From JAAUUJ01 sp964392245 (GTDB taxonomy: Bacteria > Cyanobacteriota > Cyanobacteriia > Thermostichales > Thermostichaceae): a stretch of 64,000 bases of DNA. Shown in pieces: positions 1 through 9,141 of the stretch (within the stretch, counting starts at the first letter, position 1; each line of letters begins with the position of its first letter). The notes beneath the pieces were generated by a model. That model ran no database searches. It had not been told where the DNA came from and saw only the letters and a list, made by a program, of their open reading frames with translations. The translations under genes and the position numbers were made by a program. Where the stretch lies: the NCBI GenBank assembly GCA_964392245.1, contig CAYMOX010000011.1:1-64000 (forward strand), in the 5' to 3' direction.

Positions 1-55
1 AGTATTTGCTCAAAATTCTGCTAAACGGTATACAGATTTAGATGCGTTTGCCCTG

Positions 56-566
56 TAAGAATTACCAAAAGCAGGAAAACAAGGTCGCTCGACTGCATTT
101 GCACGTTGCACGGCAACGCAAAGAGTTTCACTATCAGGTTTCTCATTGGCTTTGCGGTGCCTACGATTTGATTGTTTTTGAGAATCTGAGCATCAAAGGA
201 CTGGCTAGAACCCGACTGGCTAAGTCAATCTTAGATGTAGCGTGGGGTGCATTTCTAAACATCGTCCTAGCAGTAGCGGTCAAACGCGGCAAAGTAGCGA
301 TTGCAGAAAATCCCAACGGTACAAGCCAAGAGTGTTCGGGCTGTGGTGAACGGGTACAAAAGACGCTTGTAGATCGGATTCATAGCTGCCCTCATTGCGG
401 ATTAGAGATGGATCGAGATTGGAATGCTGCAATCAACATATTGAATCGGGCAAAACGGACGCTTGGACTAGCGTTTGCTGGCTGTGGAGGATACTCGGAT
501 GCGAGTCCTGAGAAGCAGCAACTCTCATTTGTGAATTTGAGAAGCCCCTGCTACAGCGCAGCTTAG
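56..566 (+). pseudogene. 5'-truncated tnpB (IS200/IS605 family) remnant
   Basis: This is the C-terminal 169 codons of a TnpB RNA-guided nuclease. As far as I compared them, the bases are identical to the 3' part of the intact tnpB at 55399-56664 (from about Lys253). The shared sequence begins abruptly at base 56; upstream bases are unrelated. It keeps the RuvC glutamate (FENLS), the CxxC...CxxC zinc knuckle (CSGC, CPHC) and the final DRDWNAA motif. It lacks the N-terminal half and the first RuvC aspartate (GIDVG), so it cannot be an active nuclease. Identity with the intact copy suggests a recent truncation. The reading frame happens to be open from an ATG at 42, but a functional short product is unlikely. 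Confidence 0.9.
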
Positions 567-582
567 CGGTGGGAGTTGTCAC
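430..582 (+). ncRNA. predicted omega-RNA region and right end of truncated IS605-type copy
   Basis: In IS200/IS605 elements the omega RNA overlaps the 3' end of tnpB and runs out through the right end. Here the right end is kept: an imperfect hairpin (GCTA/TAGC core, about 546-574), then the terminal bases ending in GTTGTCAC at 582. That is exactly where identity with the copy at 55383 stops. The 20 bases that would act as guide are 583-602. The 5' limit given is a guess. Production of RNA from this fragment is inference. Confidence 0.35.
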
Positions 583-610
583 CTTTTCCACCTGAATTCG
601 AGATTGCATC

Positions 611-712
611 TATAGCAATCAGGCATGACTCATGCGAACCGCCAAGGCGCTCTTCGTGACAGACATGAACTTGAGCGGGCCTATGTCTTCCATCAGATGT
701 CTGATTGCTATA
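611..712. repeat. MITE-like element with 16 bp terminal inverted repeats
   Basis: TATAGCAATCAGGCAT at 611-626 is matched by the reverse complement of 697-712 at 15 of 16 positions. The interior holds a second small inverted repeat (AGACAT 661-666, ATGTCT 683-688). The whole 102 bp could fold as one cruciform or RNA hairpin. No coding sequence or target duplication is evident, and I saw no second copy in the window. It lies 28 bp downstream of the truncated IS copy. A non-autonomous element or a dispersed palindromic repeat are both possible. Confidence 0.5.
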
Positions 713-968
713 TGTGTCTCAAAACACATTTAATTTGGATAGTCTTTGCTAGAAAAGACTGGAATCCACTGACTCTTTCAACTCCAACGAGAAACCCCAG
801 AAAACCAATCATGCTCCAGATCAGCATCTTTATTAAGAGATGTACTTCAAGATCACAATTTCTTGGCATATCTTCTTGAGCTTAAGAAATCAACCAAAGA
901 ATTCATAGTTAACCCTGATTTAACCTCTCACCGCTTTAAGCCGTAATCAATCGAACCCCCAGATCGCT

Positions 969-998
969 TTGACGTCAAAAACAAGAGTTAAATACAAT
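969..998 (+). promoter_or_regulatory. sigma70-type promoter for the PhoX-like gene
   Basis: TTGACG at 969-974 and TACAAT at 993-998 are 18 bases apart. Transcription would start near 1005, leaving an untranslated leader of roughly 270 bases before the ATG at 1279. The rest of 583-1278 is AT-rich and holds no convincing gene; only the inverted-repeat element at 611-712 and this promoter are recognisable. Confidence 0.5.
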
Positions 999-1278
999 AA
1001 AATATACAGGACTATCGGCCTTCAAACAATTATTTTTCCTCTTTTGAAATATTTTTGTATGGGGCATGGTACGATGGCTGGATTTACTGAAATTTCTATG
1101 GCATGAAGATTAGGAAATGATTAAGTCAAGAACAAGATCAAGGGTGGATTCTTGACGCTTAACCTAATATCATCAACCCGAATCATGTGAGTTGAGAGAT
1201 GATTATTTTCTCAACTCCGTAAGGTCATCTGGTTTGAAATTGAAGCTGAGAAATCAGTTCTGCTGCATGGAGAGATCA

Positions 1279-2784
1279 ATGAGAAATTTTGCGATTGTTT
1301 TTAATCGCTCCTGGAAAGTCATGATGAGTCTGGTGCTAGCCCTTGTCCTGGGAACAGGGCTGGTTGCCTGCGGATCATCTGGGAGTGATACCACTATTGC
1401 TGTCGATAACGGCGGCGGATCGGCAGGGTTTTTAACCCCCCAAGCCTCCCTGATCACCCCTTTATCTGGAGCCCAAATTACCCCCATTCTTACCGTGGGT
1501 GATTTTCCCCTCAATCCCGACAATCCCTCGGGAAGTGAACTGGAGACACTGGCCCCGACTCCTGATGGTATCGGCGCGTTCCTCGAAGACAGCGACACGG
1601 TGGTTGTCTTTGTTAACCACGAGATCAATGCCGTGGGCCAAGGCTTTGGCAGTCCTGGGGTAGATACCGAGGTGGAAGGGGTTTCTGCGTTTATCGCCTC
1701 CCGCGTTTCCCGCCTGGAGCTGAATCGTTCGACCCTCGGGGTGACCGATCTCACCTACCCGGTTGATGGTAGCGAAAATTATGCTCGCCTCTGCTCTGGG
1801 ACTTACGTGAGTGCAGCGGAAGGGTTCCCTTCAGGTTACTGGCTGGCAGGGGAAGAAGCCGTTCCTTCAGCGCTGGGAGACATTTCTATTGCGGTCAGGA
1901 GTGATGGCCAGCAGGTTGTTGAATTGCCCTGCCTGGGACGCTTCAGTCATGAGAACGAAATGGCAGTTCCCCATCCCTCGGGACAAGTGGTGGTGATCGG
2001 GACGGATGATGCTTTTCCCCCGGGCGAAGATAGCCTCTCAGAACTGTATATGTTTGTGGCCGACTCTGAAGGGGATCTTCTCAGTTGCAACGGAGAGCTG
2101 TACGTGCTGGCAGCGGATGGTGTAGCTGTATCCGGCAACCTGACACAAGGACAACCCGTGTCCACCCGTTGGGTCCAAGTCCCAGATCCATTTATTTCTG
2201 CAGATGGGCTGCAGGAGTTTGCCGATGCCAATGGGGCTCTCTCCTTTGTGCGTTTGGAAGATGCTGACTATGATCGCCGCTCCGGGTTTGGTCCCTCCAT
2301 CTTCTTTGTGGATACTGCAGATCCAGAAGTTACGGGCAACTCCCGGGTTGGTGCAACTTGCAACGGCATCTGTGATGAGAATGGCTCCCTCTACCGTCTG
2401 GACTTTGATCCCAGTGATCCGACAGGTCCCGGCGTCCTGAACCTGGTGGTGCGATCTGCGGGACCCTCCGGTTTCTGGGCGTCTCCAGATAACATTGGCA
2501 CCAGCCTCAACAGCATTATGGTGCAGGAAGATCCCAACTTCGACTTTGGTCGCAATGGTGGTATCTGGGTCTGTCCCTTGGCCGGTACAGGAATCAGTGG
2601 CTGCACTGAAGTGGCAGAGCTGAACGATGAAGGCGGAGAAACCAGTGGCATTTTCAGCACCGCTGATATTTTTGGCCCTGGCAGCTGGTTATTTGCCATA
2701 CAAGCTCACGATGTTCCACAACCCTTACTTGGCTTGGCAGAAGAAAATGGGCAGGTTTCTCTGCTCCGGGTGTCGGGATCTTGA
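1279..2784 (+). CDS. PhoX/DUF839-like secreted lipoprotein
   Basis: The predicted protein has 501 residues. I chose the ATG at 1279 because GGAGAG lies just upstream and a lipoprotein signal follows (hydrophobic LVLALVLGTG ending in lipobox LVAC). The frame stays open upstream to a TTG at 1192. The mature part is beta-rich and carries features of PhoX-type (DUF839) phosphatases: NHE, a GEE segment, and GRFSHENEMAVPHPSG, where acidic residues bind metals in that family. PhoX enzymes hydrolyse phosphomonoesters outside the cytoplasm. The family match is from motif reading only, and the enzyme activity is inference. A strong terminator follows, so it looks monocistronic. Confidence 0.6.
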   Translation: MRNFAIVFNRSWKVMMSLVLALVLGTGLVACGSSGSDTTIAVDNGGGSAGFLTPQASLITPLSGAQITPILTVGDFPLNPDNPSGSELETLAPTPDGIGAFLEDSDTVVVFVNHEINAVGQGFGSPGVDTEVEGVSAFIASRVSRLELNRSTLGVTDLTYPVDGSENYARLCSGTYVSAAEGFPSGYWLAGEEAVPSALGDISIAVRSDGQQVVELPCLGRFSHENEMAVPHPSGQVVVIGTDDAFPPGEDSLSELYMFVADSEGDLLSCNGELYVLAADGVAVSGNLTQGQPVSTRWVQVPDPFISADGLQEFADANGALSFVRLEDADYDRRSGFGPSIFFVDTADPEVTGNSRVGATCNGICDENGSLYRLDFDPSDPTGPGVLNLVVRSAGPSGFWASPDNIGTSLNSIMVQEDPNFDFGRNGGIWVCPLAGTGISGCTEVAELNDEGGETSGIFSTADIFGPGSWLFAIQAHDVPQPLLGLAEENGQVSLLRVSGS

Positions 2785-2823
2785 TCCCAGTCGATACTGA
2801 TCTGTTGTCGAATTAGGACAAGG

Positions 2824-2852
2824 CTCACCTCGGGCTGGGGTGAGCTTTTTTA
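2824..2852 (+). terminator. Rho-independent terminator
   Basis: GCTCACC (2824-2830) pairs with GGTGAGC (2840-2846) around a short loop and is followed by a run of six T. It lies 40 bases after the stop codon of the PhoX-like lipoprotein gene. Confidence 0.85.
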
Positions 2853-2882
2853 CTTAACACCTGGCTCAATCATCGGGCTAAA

Positions 2883-2912
2883 TTGATAAAAGATATTAAA
2901 TAAACGTAATGT
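2883..2912 (+). promoter_or_regulatory. candidate promoter of the 59-residue Tat-signal gene
   Basis: TTGATA (2883-2888) and TAATGT (2907-2912) are 18 bases apart in an AT-rich stretch directly after the terminator, which isolates this gene from its upstream neighbour. The -10 box is imperfect. Confidence 0.4.
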
Positions 2913-2969
2913 TTGATATCTTTTTGGCAAAGGATCGTTTTTGTTTTTCTTCGAAGGAGTTACGAAATC

Positions 2970-3149
2970 ATGAAATCATCTTCCCTGACCCGTCGCGCTG
3001 TTTTTCGTACGCTGGCTCTGGCGGGTGGTGCTGCTCTCCTGGCAGTGAGTCGTCATGGATCCGCAACCCAAGCCCAAGCCACCCCGAAGGTAGAGTCCCC
3101 TCAATCTCACCGCGTCCTGCGGCATGAGCGAGAAGCCGATCGTTTTTAA
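2970..3149 (+). CDS. 59-residue protein consisting mostly of a Tat-type signal peptide
   Basis: The ATG at 2970 has a good ribosome site (AAGGAG) about ten bases upstream. The product begins with a twin-arginine signal (SLTRRAVFRTLALAGG, then a hydrophobic run to about residue 32), followed by only about 27 residues rich in Q, S, H and charged residues. No folded domain is apparent. It may be a degenerate end of a larger exported protein, but the clean ribosome site, own promoter and stop argue for a real small gene. Function unknown. Confidence 0.55.
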   Translation: MKSSSLTRRAVFRTLALAGGAALLAVSRHGSATQAQATPKVESPQSHRVLRHEREADRF

Positions 3150-3172
3150 ATCAATCGGGGAAACTCCCCATG

Positions 3173-3207
3173 GGATCTTGAGGTCAAGATCCTCGAGTCT
3201 CGCGAGG
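3173..3207. repeat. tandem short palindromes upstream of the TamB-like gene
   Basis: GGATCTTGA and TCAAGATCC form a perfect 9 bp inverted repeat with a two-base centre (3173-3192). This is followed by CCTCG...CGAGG (3191-3207). Neither is followed by a T-run, so they are not obvious terminators. An operator or a processing/attenuation hairpin is possible. Confidence 0.4.
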
Positions 3208-3353
3208 CCTGTGCCCTCAGTTCTTGAGATCCTGACCTGCTGCGGAACATGAGCTGAGAGTTGTTAGCATCAAGACTGAGCTCCTGCAAGAGGCGATGGG
3301 GGAGAGACAGAACTCCAGATGCACCCCAGGAGATCTTCTCTTTATCTGGGGTT

Positions 3354-6300
3354 ATGTCACACAAACCGGAAGAGACTCAGCCCAGCCGCGTCCACTCCAT
3401 CCTCCGTCTAGGTTTAGGAGGGAGTGTGATCCTCCTGGGGTTGGGGGCTGGTCTCTACTGGGGATATCGTTCTCTACTGCGTCATGTGGTGCTTCCCAGA
3501 GTTGACCGTCGGCTGGAGGAGATCCTGCAACGTTCCGTCACTCTGGGAGATCTCAGGCTGGTTTCTCCTACCCGGATCCGCTTAGGTCCCTCGCAGATCG
3601 AGAATCTAGGCACGATTGCCGCCATCGAAGTTGGAGTTAATCCAGGACGTCTGCTCCAGGGGGATGTGGTTGGGGATCTCCGGCTCAGCCATCCCCAGCT
3701 TGCGTTCTCTTTACCGCTGGATCCAGCACCTCTACTCCCAGCCTCAGACGCAGACGCAGCTTTTCCAATTCAGGAACTGGAGATTCATGTTGAGGGCGGC
3801 ACGATCGCCGTAACCTCCCAGGGACAGACCACAACCCTGAACCAGATCCAGATCCAGTCCACCTTCCGCGCTGGCGAGGCACCCCCAGAACTCGATTTTC
3901 AGGTGGAGGGGCGTTTTCAAGATCAACCGATTGCCCTGGAAGGCACTTTAAATCTGGGGGCAGAGACCGCCGGTACGGTGGTGTTAACCGGCACGCAACT
4001 ACCCCTCAATGCGTTCCCCAGTCTGGCTCCTGAGGATACCCTGCCCCCCTCGCTGGTGCTGGAGGGTACGCTGGATATCAATACTCAACTGGATTTTTCT
4101 CTCCAGGATCAACTGCAGCTTGATCTGGATGGACAGGCGGGAGTCTCCTCTTCCACTTTGGATCTGGAGGGGGTGCCCTATCCCTTTACCGATATTCAGG
4201 CCGCCCTGCGTTTTGCCGATCGCAGTCTGATCATTGAAGATTTTCAGGTTCGCTACGCCGATATTCCGGTGCTGGCGGCAGGAACAGTATCGATCACAAA
4301 CCAGCTGCAACCTCAGCTCCAGCTGACCGCAACGGTCCCCAGCCTTTCTCTGACCAGGATCCAGCAGGTTCTGGACACCCCCTTACCCTTTCCGGCAGAG
4401 GCGGATCTACGCACCAGTATCAATATCAGCGGCACCTGGCCAGATCTGGAGGTGAGAGGATCCGTGGGTTCCACAGCTGCCGGACAACTGGATCGTCTCA
4501 GCCTGGGCAACGTTGCCAGTGAATTTACGGTGGATCTAGCCACCCAGACGTTCCGGGTGGAGCAGCTCACCGCCTCGATCGCAGGAGGAGAGATCCGTGG
4601 AGAAGGCACCATTCAACTGGGGAATACCGCTTCGGCGCAGGCCCAGGTCCAAATTCAGAATCTTGATCTGGATCGTCTGGCCTCTCTGTACGCGACTGCA
4701 CCCCCTTACCCGCTGGGGATCCTCAATGCCCAGATGCAACTGGATGCCCCCACCCTGACGGATCCGGCCTTCACCGCAACCTGGCAATCCAGTGGACCCG
4801 AGCTGCAGAGCCAGGGGCAACTCTTTTTCCAAAATCAGCAACTGATCCTGCCTCAGGCCCAGATGACGTTCGGTCAGGACCAGGGCACCGTCACGCTGGT
4901 GGGGGAATGGGGAGAGGGCCAGCTTCAGGCCAGAATGACACTGGAGGCGGTGGATCTGAGCTGGTGGCAGCCCTCGGCCCAGGGGCTTGTATCCGGGGCA
5001 TGGGATATCCGCGGCACCTCCGATGGCTCGATCTTGAACACCCTGAACGCCGACGGCAGCCTGAATTTTCCCCAAGGACTGACGGTGACCACCGAGCAGG
5101 GGGAAGCCCAGGCCCCCGAAGCTCAGATCAATCTGAAGATCACTGATATCGCAGCAGTCTTGAATGCAGGTGACCTGCAGGCCACAGGACAGGTGCAATT
5201 GCCCCAGGGGATCACCCTGATGCGGGAGGGTAACAATCTGGTCATTCCTGAGGCCAGTGGGGAGTTTCAGCTGACAGGCCCCCCCCAGAATCCAGCAGAG
5301 ATTCAGGCCAGTGGGGTGTTCACGCTACCGCAGGGTGCGATTGTGATTCCCCAGGATGAGGAGGCCACCGTCATTCCGGATCCGATTGAGTCCACCCTGG
5401 TTTGGGATGGTCAGCGCTTGCAGCTGCAGGATAATCAGATCGGGTCTCGGGCACTCATCAGCGGTGATATTCCGCTAAATCTGGTCACGGGTGAGATTGG
5501 CGAACTGGATCTGGAGATCGAGGTGCAGTCTCTGGATCTGGGGAATTTACCGTTTCTACCCTCAGATTGGGGGCTGGCAGGACAGCTGGATCTCAAGGCC
5601 CAAGTGCAGGGTTTACCCTCACAGGTGCAGGTGGTGGGAGACGTGGCCCTGAGAAATCTGGAGGTGGGTGGGGTCACCTTTGGCGATCTAGAGGGTCCCA
5701 TCCGCTGGAATGCTGGTGAAGAGGGCTCATTCGTGAATCTAACTGCTCCCGCCAACCACAACCAGATCCAGGTGCAGATCAGTCCCGAGGGCAACCTTGA
5801 CTTTAATGTGCAACAGGACCAGATCCAGGCCAGCGGCAGTCGCCAGGGGGACCAGGTCGAGATCAACCTGAACCAGTTTCCACTCGCACTCCTGGATCCA
5901 TTCATTCCTGAGGACTATCCCCGCAACCTGGAGGGATTGTTTAACGCCCAGATCACAGGGAATCTGGCCCAACGAACCCTGCAGGGACAACTGGACTTTG
6001 AGGCTCTGAAACTCTCCGATCTTGAGGCCGAGCAGATCCGGGTGGACTTTGCCTACGAGAATGAACAGTTGACTCTGGCCAATGCCACTCTCCAACTGTT
6101 TGACAGCACCTATAAGGTAGCTGGGAGCATCCACCTTCCCCTCCTCACTGCAGCCCCCCCTGAATTCAACCTGCAGATTGAGACCACCAACGGCAGCCTG
6201 CAGGACATTGTTTCTACCTTTAAATGGCAAACCTGGAAAGACGTGGTACAGCGAGGATTCCGTCTCCCCCCCCTGGGACCCGCGGCGGTGCTGGAGTCTG

Positions 6301-8339
6301 ACCCTGTGCAGGTCTCGAAATTGAGCCTCTTTCAGCAACTGCAGATCTATTTGCAGATCCTGCAGCAACGGCGGGAGGCCGAAGCCCAGCAAACTGAGAG
6401 GACCTTCCCCCCTCCTCCCTCGCTGCGAGGTGACTTTGAGGCCACGGTGCAGATTTCAGGGACACTGGCGGATCCCAAAATTCTGCTATCCCTTAACGGT
6501 TCCGACTGGGCCGCAGAGGAATTTCAGTTGGATACGGTGCAGGTGTCGGGGCAGCTGCTGCCGGACTCGATCAAACTCAATCCTTTACGCATGCAGACAG
6601 GGGAGCGATCCGCTGAATTTATCGGCATCCTGGGGCTAAACCAGCAGGAAGGGCAGTTAACCGTGGAGGCGTTTCCTCTGGAGCTTACCCAGCGGTTTCT
6701 CTCCCCCAATCTGGAGCTGCAGGGGGATCTGAATGCCCAGCTGCAACTGGCAGGAAATCTCAGGGATCCTCAATGGCAGGGATCCTTTAATGTTGTCGAA
6801 ACTCGGGTGAATCGCACCAACATCACCGCAATTGGAGGAGATCTGGCCTATGACGCAGGCCGATGGCAGCTGGATACCGGCATTCAAATTAGTCCCGAGC
6901 TAGAACCCGTCACCATTGCAGGCAGTGTTCCCTACCCGCTTCCCCTGGCCACTGTTACCGCCCAATCCCAGCAGGTGGATTTGACTCTGGATATCGCCAA
7001 CCGTGCCCTGGATCTGATCAATCCCTTCACGGATCAGGTGAAGTGGCAGTCCGGAAACAGCCAGTTGCAGGTGCGGGTGCGCGGTACCTTCCAATCCCTC
7101 GCCGCTGAGGGATCCTTAAGTTTCAGTGAAGGCGTGTTGCAGACCACCGCAATTGCTACGCCCTTGCAAGCCCTGGAAGGTCTGATCACGTTTGATCAGA
7201 GTGTGCTGAGTGTCGATAACTTCCGCGGCACGGTAGGGGATGGGACAGCGACGGCGACCGGACAACTGCCTCTCAGCTCACGGGGAGCCCTGGCCCAAAG
7301 TGAAGATTTCCAGCCTCTGACCGTTAAGATTCAGGGAGCTACGGTTGAGATTCCGGATCTTTACAAAGGACAGGTAGAGGGATCGATTCTGGTGGGGGGA
7401 ATTGTCACCCGTCCTTTACTTGGGGGCGATCTGAGAGCTTCACAAGGAACCGTCAGAATCCCAACAGGTGCAGCAAAACCAGTAGCAACCGATTCGGCGG
7501 AAGCCCCCCCCCTGACCCCCGAGTTCTTCCGACCCGAACTGAGTAATCTGATGCTGGCGGTGGGTCCAAGGATTGAAGTGCTCTCCCCCAACCTCTTCAA
7601 TTTTCAGGCGGAAGGGAATTTGGTGGTCAATGGTCCGCCTCGCGATCTGGAGCCCGAAGGCAGGATCTTTCTGCGAAATGGCACCATTGATCTGCCTCTG
7701 GGCAGCGATTTTCAGCTGGACCGGGCCCATGAAAATCGGGTAACGTTTGAACCCAAGCAGGGGCTTGATCCCTATCTAGACCTAAGACTATTCACCCGAG
7801 TCATAGAAATCACAGGGGAACCCATCACCACTTCAGGGTCGAATGTGTCTCAGACTTCTGGCCAGACGATTGAAATTGCCGCCGATGTGGATGGACGGGC
7901 CAGTCAGTTACAGAGTCAGGAAAGCGCCCGCCAGATTGTTACCCTCTCCAGCCGTCCGGCCAGAACTGAGGATGAGATCATTGCACTCCTGGGTACCAGT
8001 GCAGTGGCAACTCTGGGAACAGCAGCAGGTCTCTCCCAGGTGGCGGGGCAGAGTGCCCTGCATTCCCTGGGCCAACAGATCGGTCTGGATGCAGTCCGCA
8101 TTGGTCCTGTGATTCAGGTGGACACCCAAGCGGTCAGTCGCAGCAATGTGGGCTTTGAACTGGAACTCATTAAAGATCTGACCCGTAATCTTTCGATCTC
8201 AGGGCGGATTCCCCTCACCGATCCTCAACCTACCCGCTACAACCTGCGTTACAGCCTCTCCAGTGCCACCCTGCTGCGATTGAGCACTGATCTGGAAGGT
8301 AATAACAGTGCTCGGGTCGATTACAGTGTCCGGTTTTAA
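3354..8339 (+). CDS. TamB-family (DUF490) translocation/lipid-transport protein
   Basis: The predicted protein has 1,661 residues and one N-terminal membrane anchor (about residues 14-38, rich in G and L). A very long, repetitive beta-strand region follows (alternating hydrophobic pattern, many LQLQL and LDLQ stretches), ending in a DUF490-like C-terminus with strand-rich VDYSVRF. This is the design of AsmA/TamB bridge-like proteins, which span the periplasm and in other bacteria work with an Omp85 protein in outer-membrane biogenesis or lipid movement. I placed the start at the ATG at 3354 because the anchor follows closely; the frame is open upstream to 3261. No Omp85 gene is next to it. 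GGATCC occurs more than ten times inside it. Confidence 0.88.
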   Translation: MSHKPEETQPSRVHSILRLGLGGSVILLGLGAGLYWGYRSLLRHVVLPRVDRRLEEILQRSVTLGDLRLVSPTRIRLGPSQIENLGTIAAIEVGVNPGRLLQGDVVGDLRLSHPQLAFSLPLDPAPLLPASDADAAFPIQELEIHVEGGTIAVTSQGQTTTLNQIQIQSTFRAGEAPPELDFQVEGRFQDQPIALEGTLNLGAETAGTVVLTGTQLPLNAFPSLAPEDTLPPSLVLEGTLDINTQLDFSLQDQLQLDLDGQAGVSSSTLDLEGVPYPFTDIQAALRFADRSLIIEDFQVRYADIPVLAAGTVSITNQLQPQLQLTATVPSLSLTRIQQVLDTPLPFPAEADLRTSINISGTWPDLEVRGSVGSTAAGQLDRLSLGNVASEFTVDLATQTFRVEQLTASIAGGEIRGEGTIQLGNTASAQAQVQIQNLDLDRLASLYATAPPYPLGILNAQMQLDAPTLTDPAFTATWQSSGPELQSQGQLFFQNQQLILPQAQMTFGQDQGTVTLVGEWGEGQLQARMTLEAVDLSWWQPSAQGLVSGAWDIRGTSDGSILNTLNADGSLNFPQGLTVTTEQGEAQAPEAQINLKITDIAAVLNAGDLQATGQVQLPQGITLMREGNNLVIPEASGEFQLTGPPQNPAEIQASGVFTLPQGAIVIPQDEEATVIPDPIESTLVWDGQRLQLQDNQIGSRALISGDIPLNLVTGEIGELDLEIEVQSLDLGNLPFLPSDWGLAGQLDLKAQVQGLPSQVQVVGDVALRNLEVGGVTFGDLEGPIRWNAGEEGSFVNLTAPANHNQIQVQISPEGNLDFNVQQDQIQASGSRQGDQVEINLNQFPLALLDPFIPEDYPRNLEGLFNAQITGNLAQRTLQGQLDFEALKLSDLEAEQIRVDFAYENEQLTLANATLQLFDSTYKVAGSIHLPLLTAAPPEFNLQIETTNGSLQDIVSTFKWQTWKDVVQRGFRLPPLGPAAVLESDPVQVSKLSLFQQLQIYLQILQQRREAEAQQTERTFPPPPSLRGDFEATVQISGTLADPKILLSLNGSDWAAEEFQLDTVQVSGQLLPDSIKLNPLRMQTGERSAEFIGILGLNQQEGQLTVEAFPLELTQRFLSPNLELQGDLNAQLQLAGNLRDPQWQGSFNVVETRVNRTNITAIGGDLAYDAGRWQLDTGIQISPELEPVTIAGSVPYPLPLATVTAQSQQVDLTLDIANRALDLINPFTDQVKWQSGNSQLQVRVRGTFQSLAAEGSLSFSEGVLQTTAIATPLQALEGLITFDQSVLSVDNFRGTVGDGTATATGQLPLSSRGALAQSEDFQPLTVKIQGATVEIPDLYKGQVEGSILVGGIVTRPLLGGDLRASQGTVRIPTGAAKPVATDSAEAPPLTPEFFRPELSNLMLAVGPRIEVLSPNLFNFQAEGNLVVNGPPRDLEPEGRIFLRNGTIDLPLGSDFQLDRAHENRVTFEPKQGLDPYLDLRLFTRVIEITGEPITTSGSNVSQTSGQTIEIAADVDGRASQLQSQESARQIVTLSSRPARTEDEIIALLGTSAVATLGTAAGLSQVAGQSALHSLGQQIGLDAVRIGPVIQVDTQAVSRSNVGFELELIKDLTRNLSISGRIPLTDPQPTRYNLRYSLSSATLLRLSTDLEGNNSARVDYSVRF

Positions 8340-8475
8340 TGCTTCCAAGGGAAAATACTGAAGCTAGTGACGAATTTTGGCAGAAAAGAGGGTAGGGAGC
8401 AGGTGCCAGCCTGAGATCTCGGTGATACCCTACACCTTAAGCAATCCATTCCAAGTTCAACAGTGAGAAGTAGAA

Positions 8476-9141
8476 ATGACCTCACCCTGGAAAGTGGGAC
8501 TGATCAGTGTGGTTCTGTGCGGTGCTGGATTCAGCCTGTACCGTTTCCTGTCTCCTCAGCCCCTGGCAGTCCGCAATTGTGAAATGGCCCTGAGCCAAGT
8601 TTCCCCCCACTCTCCCCGAGCTGTGATGCAACAGGGAACCCATCTGGGAGAGCAGGGCAATCCACTGTCTGCCCTGGAAGCTTATACCGCTGCCCTGCAG
8701 GAGGATCCGGGAGATGCCTGGATCTACGCCAGCCGGGCTTATCTCCTTTCTACGATGGGACAACCCCAGGCAGCGTTACAGGACACTGATCTGGCGCTGG
8801 ATTATTCGCCCGACTATGCCTGGGCCCACAGCCACCGGGGTGCGATGCTTCTGCAACTTCATCACCCCCAAGCAGCTCTGATCAGCCTCAATCAGGCCCT
8901 AGATCTGCTGCGGTCGGATCAAGAACAAGCGCAGGGATGCCGGGGATTACGTCCCTACACCCACCTGCTGCGAGCCCGGACCTATCACCAGCTAGGCAAT
9001 CCCCAAGCGGCAGTCGGTGACTACCAGCAGGCTATTCGTCTCTACCGTCGATATCACCTCAGGGATCTACAGGATTATCAGCGGGCTCTGGAGGAACTGC
9101 AACATCTGCAGGAGCAGCAGGCAACCCCTGTGATCCTCTAA
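8476..9141 (+). CDS. membrane-anchored TPR protein
   Basis: The 221-residue protein has an N-terminal hydrophobic segment (about residues 7-24) and then tetratricopeptide repeats from about 50 to 145, for example GNPLSALEAYTAALQEDPGD and GQPQAALQDTDLALDYSPDY. A further repeat lies near 175-195 (GNPQAAVGDYQQAIRLY). TPR domains mediate protein-protein contacts; the partner is unknown. Its stop codon directly abuts the end of the convergent opcA. It lies 136 bases after the TamB-like gene, and the two may be co-transcribed. Confidence 0.8.
   Translation: MTSPWKVGLISVVLCGAGFSLYRFLSPQPLAVRNCEMALSQVSPHSPRAVMQQGTHLGEQGNPLSALEAYTAALQEDPGDAWIYASRAYLLSTMGQPQAALQDTDLALDYSPDYAWAHSHRGAMLLQLHHPQAALISLNQALDLLRSDQEQAQGCRGLRPYTHLLRARTYHQLGNPQAAVGDYQQAIRLYRRYHLRDLQDYQRALEELQHLQEQQATPVIL

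Noticed and set aside
625..879. Open frame of 84 codons on the plus strand
   Set aside because: It runs through the inverted-repeat element at 611-712, has no ribosome site and the product shows no domain or regular composition.
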